Assembly: GCA_013180625.2 (NCBI GenBank)
Contig: SNVD02014776.1
Span: 558,001 to 622,000, forward strand
Reading direction: 5' to 3'
DNA length: 64,000 bases
Source: Boswellia sacra
Taxonomy: Eukaryota > Streptophyta > Magnoliopsida > Sapindales > Burseraceae
The translations under genes and the position numbers were made by a program. Of this stretch, positions 47,569 to 60,600 are shown in pieces. The notes beneath the pieces were generated by a model that saw only the letters and a list, made by a program, of their open reading frames with translations, was not told the DNA's origin and searched no databases. Numbering within the stretch: position 1 is the first letter of the stretch; every line of letters starts with the position of its first letter.

Positions 47569-48887
47569 GGGATAATATAATGAAGTACCCCTACCTTTTG
47601 ACTTGATATCACCAATATAAACTGTTTACACTTTTACCTAAATTTAGTCTCTATGTTTTCAAAAATCCATCTTAGACCTTCTTTTTGTTAACTTTACTAT
47701 TAGATGATATCATATTTCCGTCAACTTCATCTGCAATTACTCAAATATCCTTTAACCCAAGTTTTTATTTATATAAAATATGGCATAAGTTAATAAATAT
47801 TTAAAACTAAAAAAATTATGTTTAACAAAAAAAAAATAGTTATAACTTAATAATAATAATAAACCTAATTTAACCAGACATACATGAATTCTAATTCAAC
47901 TAAATTGTCCACAATTTGAAAGAAAGAGAAAAGGAAACGGAACGGTTTATGTTTGTTTCATAGGAAAATTCCACTTTTTCTTCGGAAAAAATCTAAACTT
48001 GAAGCTAGCCAGCCAATAGCCAAAAAAAAAACAAAAACAAAAACAAAAACACCCACAACAATTCAAAATAAATGCTTGGAACAGGACACTAACGGTGTTT
48101 TTGATCTGGAGCCAGAGAGCCATATACGTCAAATACATATCAAAACCAAACAATACCCACCTTGTGTTACCCTCCCCAAGAAGCTCCACGCTCCCACTGA
48201 ACTGCAACTTCAACCGCAACCCATCATCACCCCTCATCCATCAACTTAACACCAAAATCCCAAAAACAATCCAGAAAAATTAAATTCTTAATCAAATTCA
48301 ATCCCAAAAGCAAACCCTGATTTTCAAACTCTTCAAAAACCCAAAAACAAACCAAAAACGCCCTTAGCAATCAAATTCTTCATCAGTCACTACCTCTTTT
48401 AATTCTTCATCAGTTAATCCAACAACAATCAAATTCAAAAAAATTATATGAAAAATTCAAACCCTTCTCCCAGTGGATTAATTGGCGTTGGTAGTCACCG
48501 CCTCTCTCATTAAAGTGACCGGCTTCCGACAATCAAAACCCCCATCGAAAGCTGAATAAGCAAGGCAATGAATACTAATAATAATAATAATAATAATAGG
48601 CTGTTATCTGGAAGAGGGAGAAAAAATAAAAATAAAAATAAACAGAAAAGGGAAAGAAATATAAATAATTTTAATTTTTATATTATAAATGACCATTTTA
48701 ACGCCACATGATCAACTTATTTATAATCATTTAACAATCAAAGTGACATAAGGGTAAATCAAAGTAACATAAGGATAGTGTGTAATGAGTTTTCGAAAAC
48801 ATAAGGATCAAATTTAAGTAAAAGTGTAAACAGTCTATATAGGTGATATTAAGCTAAGAAGATAGAGATACTTTATGATATTATCCC
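47569..48887. mobile_element. MULE-like element with 92-bp TIRs
   Basis: The left end (47569-47660) and the reverse complement of the right end (48795-48887) both begin GGGATAATAT and stay alignable to TATGTTTTC. A perfect 10-bp direct repeat, TTATTTTATT, flanks the element (47559-47568 and 48888-48897). Long TIRs with a 9-11-bp duplication are the signature of Mutator-like elements. No transposase is present. The interior (about 47940-48560) is less AT-rich and codes for short open frames. One reverse-strand frame starts MRGDDGLRLKLQFSGSVELL and runs up to a GT that could be a splice donor, so capture of a host gene piece (Pack-MULE) is possible but unproven. Confidence 0.85.
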
Positions 48888-48897
48888 TTATTTTATT

Positions 48898-49277
48898 TAT
48901 CTTCATTCACTTGATGCCACATCAACTTTATGTAGTATTATTGTATTAATATTATCTTATTATATCTATATTTTAAATTTTAGAAACATCAACTTAAAAT
49001 TAATTTGTAAGAATATAGATTTAAAATCCAAATTATAGAGCATGATCAAACTAACCAAATAGTTATTATCACTTTAACATATTGATTTTGGTTAATTTCA
49101 AAAATTCTTCTAGTCTATGTACTTGTATATACGTTAGAAACTAATTAAGTAATTTAATAGCTATAGATTCATTTGATAGATTTTCCTACTATGAAAACAA
49201 CCCAATTAAACAATCAAGTTTTGGTATACAATTAATCAACACAATCGTTGACAATAAAATTAAGAATAGTGCTACTA
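48898..49277. other. AT-rich intergenic DNA
   Basis: Nothing was recognised in this stretch. Confidence 0.4.
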
Positions 49278-49565
49278 ACTACAACAAAATCGAGGGCGAA
49301 ATTCCATAAAAAAAAAAAAGCTTAATGCCGTAGAAAATAGTCTTTTTCAAGGGCAAACCACAGACCTTGAAATTGCTAAGTTGTAAATACTAAAATTATG
49401 ATGGACTGTCAAAATTATGACTTTTTTCCTAGGGCATATGCCCTTGGAAATAGCAAGTATATCGTTAGAAATTATCTTTTATCAAAGGCAATTTCTTGCC
49501 AACAAAAAAATTATACCATCAGAAAATATATTTATCGAGGGTAACTACCATCGAAAATGGGTGGT
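49278..49565. mobile_element. remnant of a further CACTA-like element
   Basis: It begins with ACTACAACAAAATCGAGGGC, close to the usual CACTACAACAAAA start, and carries repeated short motifs typical of subterminal regions (for example CAAGGGCA, TCGAGGG and GTAGAAAATAG). No matching right end was found. Confidence 0.4.
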
Positions 49566-50192
49566 TACATCGTCATAAATATAATAATAAATTATAAAAT
49601 AATCAAAAAATATATTTTTACAATGGAATTTACAATAAAAAAATTGTTAAATGTTCGTCGAAAAAACTATTTTTGTATTTATATAAATTATTCCTTTTCA
49701 ATTTGGATGTTTATGATTTGTAACAATAAAAAAATAATAATTATTTAATATCTTAGCATCTATTCATCAAATTGCAATACAATGATAAAATTAAATTTAA
49801 GTATATGCTTCATAAAAGTAGATAATCATCATTAAATATCAAAAGTATAACGAAACATAAAAGTAGCATCCATTATATATAACATTTAATAAATTTGCAC
49901 CTAATTGCAATTTTTTTAATTTAAAAATTAAAAAGAGAAGATTTGTTCAGCTTCATACAAAACGTTCCTTGAATAAGTCCATGTCTTAACTTTTTTTTTT
50001 TAATCATTTTGGCCATCACGTTTGAAGTCTTCAATTTTTTCATCATTAATTGTCCTATATGAAAAAAAAAAAAAGCGTACATTAGCTCAAGGAAACAATA
50101 ACTTTAAACTATAAAGACCTAGAAATATAGTTAACATTAGTTTTTAACAGATGTGATATCATTCGTTTATTCACATATCATTATTTATTAAA

Positions 50193-50630
50193 CACTACAA
50201 CATGGAGGACCTTTTACGGCGGACAATAACTGCAGCAAAAGCCCTTTTACTGCGGTTATATTACAGTTCACAACCGTCGTAAAAGCAACCGCAGTAAAAG
50301 CTTTAATGGTGTTTTTGTCCGTCGCAAAAAGGTTTTTACGGTGGTTCTGATGTTTGACGTAAAAACAGACGATGAAATGCAATTGACATATACCACACCT
50401 TTTTGCGGCGGTTTAAAACTGCCGTATAAGTTCCTGTTTTTACGACGACCATAAAATCGCCGTAAAAAGTATGGACACTACTGTAAAAAATTTCCATGAA
50501 ACCACCATAAAAGGTGTAAAAACCGCCGCAAATAGTTCTAACAAAGACGACGTAGTTTGGCCAATAACTTGTCGCAAATAGTTGGCCGAATTTTTTTGCG
50601 ACGATCAAGAAACTGCCGTAAAAGGGTTTT
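50193..50630. repeat. CACTA terminal and subterminal repeats
   Basis: Roughly a dozen variants of TTTTACGGCGGT and its complement (for example AACCGCCGCAAATAG) crowd into 440 bp. In En/Spm these arrays bind the element's own TNPA-like protein. Confidence 0.75.
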
Positions 50631-51238
50631 TTTTTCTTTTAACTGTTTAATGTTATTTACTGTCTAAAGACTAAGTAACCTGTCTCAAAAAAATGTTTTG
50701 ATATGTTTCTTCAATCATTCGATGAATATAATGAAATCAAATCAAATATCAAGATATGTCACACAAATAATTTAACCATAACCTAAACAAACCAAACATA
50801 ACTCAATCATCATCCACACAGTTCAACATCATATAATCAAATAGTTAAAATATATCTCAATTATATAGTTCAACAACCTCCACATAACTTAATCATCTGA
50901 TAAGTAAGCCGTAAAACTTGAAAAACAACCTGCAAGAATAAATTTGTAACCAAGATTATAATCATTAAGTAACATTATGTACTTTAAAACAAATTGTTTA
51001 ATTTCATTTATATACCTTTTCGTTCTCGTGGTTTGAATCACGATCTGTGAGGTTGTTTGTTCTATGACTGTCATATTAAAAACGACTATGATGTCCACTT
51101 GAAGCATCTATGACCTATTTATAAAAAAAATGAAACATAAGTTAAAAATATGAGTCAACTGAAACTACATTTTTAATTTTAAAAATAAGTAAATACCGGT
51201 CTTGTAGCTCGCTGCTCTGCAAATTCTGGAAACCTCTT

Positions 51239-51400
51239 CTATAGGAAGGAAACGACTTCGTCATACATCATTTTCATGTTATTGTGATCTTGCTTCAAGT
51301 TGTTGTGTGCTTCATTCAAGTTTTTGTGTGCTTCCTTCAAGTTGTTGTGTTCTTGCTGCAAAGTACGCAACTTTTCCCTCAAGTGAATATCAGATGAGCT
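51239..51400 (-). repeat. coding repeat of Asn/Lys/His heptads
   Basis: Units of about 21 nt encode NLKEAHK / NLNEAHN / NLKQDHN. They form a coiled coil near the C-terminus of the accessory protein. Confidence 0.7.
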
Positions 51401-54400
51401 GCTGCCTTGAACGTTAGTCGGAGATGGACCAAAACCATATGTTCGAGCATAACCACAATGATCAGGTCCCATTACATTATCAAATACTTCTTCTCTCACT
51501 TGTTGAGTTTGCTGTTATTGTGGAAATTGAGACAAACCTTCGTTAAATTGACTCTACAACATAATGAAAAGAAATAACAAATTAATAAAGATAATGTATT
51601 AAGCAAAAATTAATTTACAGATAGTGGATGAATAAATAAGTTCAAAAGATTAAAGAACTTACAATTATTTCTGCACTTTCATGATCAACTACTTCCCCAT
51701 TACTTTCTGATCTTGTCTTGACGAAGACACTAATGCGATCAATCTGCTATCCATTTCTTATCATCTAAACAAAAAAAATAACAGAACTAGAATAATACAA
51801 CTACTAAAGAGATATAAGTAGATCTTAATAACCAACAAGTAAAGAGCGTATAAACAAACCAATGTAACTTACCTCTTCTCGTTTCTGGGCAATGACGTGC
51901 GACCTATTCGATGAAGTGCAACTTGTTGTGCTCGATTTACCTTATTCTTCTCTGCAGCTTCCTATAATATAAACAATGTTAACAACAATTATATTATATG
52001 ACTTACAATATAAATAAAAAAAAAAGAAATCTACACTTTTTTTATTATGTTAGGCACATACTTTAGCCTGTTCTATTCCCCAATAAGCTACAAGAATAGG
52101 CCACTGATCTGGCTGAACTCTAAGAGGACTGAATTGTAACCGGTTCTCATCCGTATCGTATTTTTTGTAGTACTTATTCTTGACACGAGCTTTCCAATCC
52201 CACCAAAAGTTCCCAATATGTTGTAAACAATGGGGTCTATACTCATCAGGAACATCTGTATTATCCCGTAAAAACAAATTGCAATAGATTAATGGAGGTA
52301 CAAATACATATACATGTAACCTATGAATTTATTAAAAATAAATTACCTTAACTTCTTTCCAGATGGCATCCAAAAGATGTGATGGCATATTTTGCCAACG
52401 AGGACAAGTCAATGGAGCCATGTTGCTATATTTGGCTATGATTCCAAGTTGGGTGGTTAATTTGTCTTTGTTTGTGTTTATTGGTTGCCATTGAGAGTTA
52501 AACTGAATATGCAACCTCTGGCATTTATCTACTCATGAACAGTACGAGCTGCTCCACGTCCTTTGACAACACTTGATGTACCACCCGTATCTACAAAAAC
52601 ACAACAACAAATGTTTAAACAACTTTAAATTTAAAACAAAAAATAAAAATAAACATATACATACACTACAGGAAAAATGACTTTTTGCGACGAAATATTT
52701 CGTCGCAAAAAGTCAAAATTTCATCGCTATAAGTTTTTGCGACGAAAATAAATTCGTCGCGCTCCAGTCGCAAAATGTGAGTCGCAATAGGTTTTTCTGC
52801 GACGAATCTTGAATTTCTCGCAAAAAGACTTTTTGCGAGGAAATTTGGGTCGCAAAAAGTGGTATTTTGCGACAAATATTTTGTTGCAAATAGGATTACG
52901 TCATGTTAACCTTTTGCGACAATATAAAATTCATCGCAAAAGAGCATATTTTGCGACAAATTTGAATTTTGTCGCAAAAAATTTTATACCAAAATCATAT
53001 TTAAAACAAATTATTTTCATTGTAAATATCTTTTGCGACGATTTTTTGTCACTAAATCCGATATTTAGCGACAAAAAATTCGTCGCGAAAGACCTAATTT
53101 TTTAACATAATTGATTTTTTTAAGAATTCATAAAATTTATTTTAATTTGTTATAAATTCGAAAATAAAACAGCAAAATTATGTCATTATGCAACAGAATT
53201 CTTTTTAAGAATAATTTTATTAAATAATAACAAATTACAAAAATTTAATACAACTTGGAACTTTGGTTGTACATGGAAAAATAAAAAAAATAAAAAAACA
53301 AGATAACACAACAAATACAAAACTTCATCCTCCACTAAATTTTTTGTTTCTTGATTTTATATCAATCTTCAAGTCTTCAAATGTACCCCACCTTCAATTA
53401 TACCTATTAAAAACAAAAAAGAAGTAAAATATTAATTAGTAATAATATAGGATATGAGAGATAAGTGTATACAAAAAAAAAATGTTAAAGAAATAAAGAA
53501 CTTAAGATTTTTAATTGCATTCCCTCTTCCAAAATACCTATTAAACAAAAAAGCATAATATTAATTGACAATTAAAAAATAAAAATTATATGAATCTTGT
53601 AAGTAAATATATTACAACATAAAAGAAAAAATGAGTAAAAATATTTACCTTGATAATAGTGTTAGGGAAAGAAGAGAAGTAGATAAAAATGAAAATGAAG
53701 AGGAAAGTAGAATAGATGAAAGAAAATGAAGTAAACCAAAGAATTAGGTGGTGTATATATAATAAAGGCATTGATTTTTTGCGATGAAATTTGGACATTT
53801 TGCGACGAAAAATTTGTCGTAAAAGAATTTAAAAAATATGAAATAAATAGGAGCGGGTAAAAGTCCGCCTAAAATTTTCTTTTTGCGACAAAATTTTGGT
53901 CTTTAGCGACAAAGTTTTTGTCGCTAAAGGTGTAAAAATTTGAAATTTAATAGGCGGAAAAAAGTCCGCCTAAAATTTAGTTTTTGCGACGAATTTGGAT
54001 TTAAATTTTCCTCGCAAAAGACCCCATTTTGCGAGGAATTTTAAAGTGGTCGCTAAAAGTCTAAAATGCTAATCTTTTGCGACAAAATTCTAATCTTTTG
54101 CGACAAAATTTTTGTCGCAAATAGTCTTAAAAAAATATTAAAATTAAAATCTAAATCTAAAATTAAAAATATTTAAATAAACCATACTTAGACTTGGATA
54201 ATTATAAGTTTATTTATTAATTAAATTTTCATCCATAATTAAATTTATATAATATTGGATTGGTATTAAATAATTTGATGACAAATTATTAAATAATATA
54301 ACAACCATATACAATAGAAATATAAAACATTATATGGTATTTAATTATTTTTTATTGACTATTAAAATGTTAATAAAATAGGTACAACAACTCAAGAATT

Positions 54401-55775
54401 ATTTAACAAATGTAAACAATAGTTAAATATTTATACATATGTCATAGTTGTTATATGAGGAATTACAAAAAAAATTTCTTTAATGATCAATAAATAATTA
54501 ATTATTGATATTATAATCATATATGTAACAAAAAGATTCTATTCATTTTAGCTATAATTTATTTTAATTATCTATTTCTTTTAAAAACACTAAAAATATG
54601 TTTTACAAATTTAAAAAATTAATTTGTGATGGAGATAATTTAATTATTAACATATAAACGTATGTCATAATTGTCATATGTATTAAAGTGTTAACAAAAT
54701 ACACACAATCAACTATCATTAATAAATGCATAATGCTTAAACATCTATACATATGACATAATTGTCATGTGCGAGTTATTGAAAATAAGTTTTTAATACT
54801 TTAATAAATAAATGATCAAATATTCATATTATAATTATTATGTAACAAATGCATTTACTTTTAGTGAATATTTTTTTATTATTTATTCATTTTACAAATG
54901 CTAACAATTAATATTTAAAATATCTTGAAAAATACAAACCATAAGTTTGTAATAGTTGTAATTTAATAATTAGATATCTATATATGTCATATTTGTTGTT
55001 ATAAGAAATTGAAAATAAGCTTTTCTAATTTGATTAGTAAATGATTACTTATTCATATTATAATTATATAAAAATGTAACAAAATTGCATTTATTTTCAA
55101 GTATAGAATGCCTTTAAATTAATTATCCATTTTTTTATAAAAATAACAATTATTAAAAATATTTTTTACAATTATAAAAAATATTTTTTTCATATAAGTA
55201 ATTTAATTATTAGACATATATACATATACATATGCTACAAGTATGATATGTATTACGAATTGAAAATTAGTTTTTGCCATTTACCAGTAAATGATTAATT
55301 ATTCATATAGTAATCAATATGTAACAAATGTATTTATTTTTTGTTATAGAGTTCATTTTAATTATTTATCTCCCTTAAAATAAACTCTAACAATTGTTTA
55401 AAATATCTCAACAATTTACTCAAAGCTATACGATAAAAATTAAAAGTCTAAGAAAAATATAGAGTCTAAATTAATACACTTTATAACAAAAAAATAAATA
55501 ACATAATTATAGGCAACATTACATGATTATTAATTATTTATTTATTTATGTTTATTTGACATATAATTAACATTGAAAAATAAATTAGATTTTTAGAAGT
55601 TGGATTTTTTTTCCAATCTCGTTTTCGTCAATTAAAAATTAGTCATAGTAATAAGTTTATCATAATTGTAATTTAGCAGTTAGACATATATAAATCATAC
55701 ATAAATTAGATTATATATAAATAATTAGCAATAAATTTTATGCTTGATTATTGGATTATTAACGATTCATATCAC

Positions 55776-55830
55776 ACACACACACGCACACACACACACA
55801 CTCACACGCGCACACACACACACACACACA
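55776..55830 (+). repeat. (CA)n microsatellite
   Basis: About 25 CA units with a few CG and CT interruptions, inside the nested CACTA element. Confidence 0.9.
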
Positions 55831-56279
55831 CATATATAGAGTTTATTTTAATTATTTATCTCTTTTACAAATACTAATCTTAATAGTTTTTCACATTTAA
55901 AAGCATGAATGGAATCACAAATGGTCTTTTTTTTTAATAAAAATTTATATGAATATCCAAATGACCCTACTATATTTAAAAATTATCAATTTATATAAAA
56001 TCAAATTAGATTTTTAATACTTTCTTTATTCTTTTTTTTTGTCATTTTTTAAACAAAGACTTATATATTAGACGAACCATAAACAAAGAGAAGAAAACAA
56101 AAGAGGAAAGTTATTAAGTTTTAATTTTAAAAAAATAACTTTTTGCGAGGAATTTTTTGTCGCAAAAGGTCTATTTTTTGTCGTAAAATATCTATTTTTT
56201 TTGAGAAAATTTTCCTCGCAAAAAGACATATTTTGCGAGAAAATTTTCCTCGCAAAAAGTCACATTTTGCGAGGAATCA

Positions 56280-56970
56280 CGTTTTTATCGCAAAATGTCC
56301 AGTATTGCCACGTGTGCATAGTAAATTAAAATGGTTTTTCGCGAGTAATGTTTTGTCGCAAAAAGTAGACCTTTTGCGACAAAAAATTTCTCGCAAAAAG
56401 TCACATTTTGCGAGGAATCACGTTTTTGTCGCAAAATGTCCAGTATTGCCAGTGTGTATAGTAAATTAAAATGGCTTTTCGCGAGGAATGTTTTGTCGCA
56501 AAAAATTGATATTTTGCGAGAAAATTTTCCTCGCAAAAAGTCACATTTTGCGAGGAACCACGTTTTTGTCGCAAAATGTTCAGTATTGCCACGTGTGCAT
56601 AGTAAATTAAAATGGCTTTTCGCGAGGAATGTTTTGTCGCAAAAAATATACCTTTTGCGACAAAAAATTCCTCGCAAAAAGTCACATTTTGCGAGGAATC
56701 ATGTTTTTGTCGCAAAATGTTCAGTATTGCCACGTGTGCATGGTAAATTAAAATGGCTTTTTGCTAGAAATTTTTTGTCGCAAAAAATAGATTTTTTGCC
56801 GCAAAAAATCAATTTTTTGCGAGAAAATTTTTTTCGCAAAAGGTCAGATTTTGTGAGGAATTATTTTTTCGTCGCAAAATGTCAAGTATTGCCATATATG
56901 CATGGTAAATTAGAATGGCTTTTAGCGAGGAATTGTTTGTCGCAAAAGGTCTTTTTTTCGCGAAAAATAT
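56280..56970. repeat. tandem array of about 141 bp, five copies
   Basis: The anchor CGCAAAATGT followed by CAGTATTGCCA recurs at 56289, 56430, 56570, 56711 and 56873 (spacings 141, 140, 141, 162). Each unit includes a GTAAATTAAAATGGCTTTT segment and GCGAGGAAT/GTCGCAAAA motifs. It forms part of the right subterminal region of the nested CACTA element. Confidence 0.9.
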
Positions 56971-57680
56971 GATTTTGTCGCAAAAAATGTTCATGTTGCT
57001 ATAAAATTTTTGTCACAAAATCCCATCTTTGTGTAATACGTTTTGCGATGAAAAGTTTGTCGCAATAGGTTTTATCTTGTCGCAAAAAATGCTTCCCTAA
57101 TTAGTCACTCGAGTTTTTAGCGAGGAAATGAATATTCATCGCTAAAAGTTTTATTTTGCGACGAAAAATTCCTCGCAAAATATCTTTTCTTTGGAAATGC
57201 TAACTTTTGTGACGAAATAATAATTTTGTCGCAAAAGGCCGCTTTTTGCTACGAATTTTATTTCGTCGCAAAAAATTTTGTCGCAAAAAACTATTTTTCT
57301 TGTAGTGATAGCTTCATCATTCGTTTCAGTATGGGAAGACGTTGTCGATTGTCGTCGAGATTCTGCTTCCCGTTGTATTATACTCTCCATAGAGGTGTCT
57401 CTCAGTCTTTTCGGCGGCATAGTTACCTTTTCAAAAAACATTCACATTCATAAAATGCTAATATCTTTCCTTAAGTTCCATGATAATTAACGTATGCATA
57501 TAATAAAAAATTACAATGAGCATCCAATTCAATTGAACAAACTATATATTTCATTCTAAAAAATAATAGTTACATGTAGACAAGAGGAAATCACATAAAT
57601 GGACAAAAGAAGAATGTTCCCAAAATACAAGCGAGATAAAGAATCACATAATCAATAAGAACATGTCAAACAAAGTACTA

Positions 57681-60600
57681 TCAATCAACATCATCCATCT
57701 GATCATCATTATCTTCACAATTGATGGTCATTGTTGTTCCCTCAACTCCTTGCCTAACCCATTGAACATCTTCCTCATGAAAATAACCTCTTTCATCTAG
57801 TTCTTGTTGTGTATATATCTCAACTTGTGGCACCATGTTCTCAGTGGATGAATTTTTGGAATTGAGATAAAATGTATCTCTTGTTGACATTTTAAGAACA
57901 ACATGCCAATCTTCATCTATAGGATCCTGGATATAGCAAACTTGCTCCGCTAAAATGAAAGGTTCATCATCAATACCGTTATCTTTGTATAACAGATGAT
58001 TAAAATTAACCATTGTGAAGTTGAACTCATCACACTTCTTTCCAGTTCGATTATCAACCCAATTACACTTGAACAAGATGAAAGTCATGTCATTGACATA
58101 TCGAATTTGAATTATATCTGTTAACACTCCAAGAAATGTTACATTGTCGGAAAGAGGGTTTTGATCTCGTGCACTAGCATAACTCATGGTATCGGCCTTC
58201 AAAATAACACCAGATTGTTGCGTGGTTTTGTATTTATCTACATCCTTGGCACAAAATTTGAAGCCGTTAATAACATAAGATTTATAACTACGTGCATCCC
58301 ATTTAGGGCCATTAGCCAAATGGATGATTTCCTCAGACAATGATACATTTGAGGTCTCTTGTAAGGAGTAAACCTATGGAAACACATATAGTTAACAACA
58401 AAAATCCCTATAGCAACAAAATATTAACTAAATTTCTGGCACTTACATGATCTCGAAACCATTCATGGAATTTTCTGTTATGCTCTTTTTGAATTTCATG
58501 AATAGAAGAACGAGGCATTTCATTATGAATTTCATTGAGATGCTTTCTGTGCGAGAAGACATTGGAAGATATCAAAAAGATATAAAAGTACCTTTACTTA
58601 GTTGTATAGCAAAAAGAACTAAGGTAACGAGGGAAAATTATGCATATCTTACTCTCGAAATGGATCAATAGAAGTTGTATTGACTAGCACATATCTATGT
58701 GCTTGAACCCAAGAGATATGATCAAGTTCGAATTGCTCTCCTTTATCAAAGGTACCATCTTTATTCTGAGGTCCTCGATTGAGAGTTTAGTTTCCACTTC
58801 ATCGAGATACCTTGAACAAAAGTTTGTGCACTCATCTATTAGGTATCCTTTAGCAATGGAAGCCTCATGATGTGCACGATTACGCACATATCTCTTCAGA
58901 GTTAGCAAATACCTACAGAACCCATGAAATTTATAAATACCAATCAATTTATATAGAATTTATGAAAATTAAAAGACATTAACATGGTAGTTCATAGTAC
59001 CTCTCAATTGGATACATATATCTAAATTGAACCGGTCCCGCTAATGATGCCTCCTGAGCAAGATAAGCAGGCAAATGCTCCATAATATCAAAGAATGAAG
59101 GTGGAAAGATTTTCTCAAGACGACACAATGTAAGCACCACTCTATCTTGAATATTATTTAAATCTTCTTCAGTGTTCACTTTTGAGCACAATTGCTTAAA
59201 AAAGTTTGCCAACTCAATCAAAGTGGTAACAACATTTTTCAGTAATGCTTTTTGAGCAGCAAGAGGAAGCAGTTGTTGTATATGATTGTCATGACTTTTC
59301 AAACCTGAAATGATTCGCTTTTTCATGTGAACACAACGAGAGATATTTGATACATAACCATCTAGCAACTTCACTTTTTTCAACATCCTAAGAAAGACGT
59401 CTTTATTTTCTTTGGTCATTGAGAAGCATGCAGAAGATAAATATAATTTGTTAGCCCCCTGTTCTTGAGGATGCAATGCTTTTCTAATTTTCATATCCTT
59501 TAAATCATAGCAAGCCTTCAAATTGTCTTTTAATTTCCTAGGATCCCCCAAGAATGTTCATAGTATATTATCACAAACATTCTTCTCAATATGCATGACA
59601 TCAAGATTATGTCTAATCAAGTTATGCTCCCAATATGGTAGTTCAAAGAAAATACTTTTCTTCTTCTAGAAGTTTCCCTAATTTTGGGGATTATTCATTC
59701 TTCGTTGAAGATCTTTTATCTTATATTCAGTTAGTGTATCTTGTACTTGTTGTTTTATATCAAAACCAGATAACCAAGATGGAGCAGGTCCTATATCGGC
59801 TTTACCATTGAAGGAAATCCTATCCTTTCGAAATCTATGAGTAGTAGGTAAATATCGCCGATGACCCATATACCAAAATTTCCTACTATGAGACAACCAT
59901 TTGGAAACCGTATTTCCTAACAACAAGAACATGCTTTCTCCCTTTTTGTACTCCAACTTGATAGATTCGCATATGCCGGAAAGTCATTGATAGTCCACAA
60001 CAAGGCTGCATGTAGCTTGAACGTTTGTTGAAATGATGCATCATAGGTTAGTACACCTTCACTCCACAATTCTTTCAATTTCTCAATCAATGGTTGCATA
60101 TAGACATAAATTTTATTCCCAAGACCTTTGGGACCATCAATCAGCACAGACAATATGAAAAAAACTTTCTTTCATACATAACCAAGGAGGCAAATTATAC
60201 GACATTAACATAATAGGTCATGTACTATGTGCTATAGACATAGTCCTAAAAGGATTGAATCCATCAGCTGCCAAGCTAAGTGTCACGTTACGACAATCAG
60301 CAGCAAAATCTGGATTTCTTTCATCAAAAGTTTTCCAACAAAGACTATCAATCGGACGCCTAAGAACACCGTCTTTAATGCGATCTTCTGCATGCCAGCG
60401 TATAAGAGAAGCAATTTTTGAGGACATGAATAATCTTTTTAACCTAGAACTTAATGGAAAGTATCTAACTTGCTTTGCAGCTATCTTCCCACGCGAATTT
60501 GATGCATCATTCAACTCATCAAAGTTTTTATAGCGAGACATTTGGCATATGCAACATCTATCCAAATTTGCAAACTCGCCTCTGAACAACATACAATTGT

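Larger units (their letters stand above)
52664..57307. mobile_element. non-autonomous CACTA element, 4.6 kb, nested
   Basis: The left end is CACTACAGGAAAAATGACTT, and the reverse complement of the right end is CACTACAAGAAAAATAGTTT. Perfect 3-bp target duplications of ATA flank it (52661-52663 and 57308-57310), as expected for CACTA transposition. Both ends are filled with TTTTGCGACGAAA-type subterminal repeats in both orientations, about 0.45 kb on the left, again at 53760-54125, and from 56130 to 57290 on the right. The middle is very AT-rich and has no transposase. A (CA)n tract lies at about 55776-55830. It must have been mobilised by an enzyme encoded elsewhere. Confidence 0.9.
51239..57441 (-). 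pseudogene. Transposase_24-type accessory gene of the CACTA element, interrupted
   Basis: Reverse-strand fragments, read from high to low: a first exon 57441-57311 (MPPKRLRDTSMESIIQREAE), then beyond the inserted element GGTSSVVKGRGAARTVHE, IIAKYSNMAPLTCPRWQNMP, DEYRPHCLQHIGNFWWDWKA, RVQPDQWPILVAYWG, EAAEKNKVNRAQQVALHRIG, and a C-terminal coiled coil of repeated NLKEAHKNL-type heptads (51239-51499). Stops (after ARTVHE) and a frameshift show decay. The protein family is the one found next to TNP2 in plant CACTA elements. The second CACTA element has inserted between the first and second coding blocks. Confidence 0.75.

Noticed and set aside
53586..53798. 70-aa reverse-strand frame rich in Phe and Ile
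   Set aside because: AT-rich interior of the nested CACTA element, with no family resemblance.
56143..56972. Long overlapping frames on both strands (108-178 aa) with repeated SHFARNHVFVAKC-type units
   Set aside because: They are translations of the 141-bp subterminal tandem repeat. Frames open on both strands show this is a repeat artefact, not a gene.
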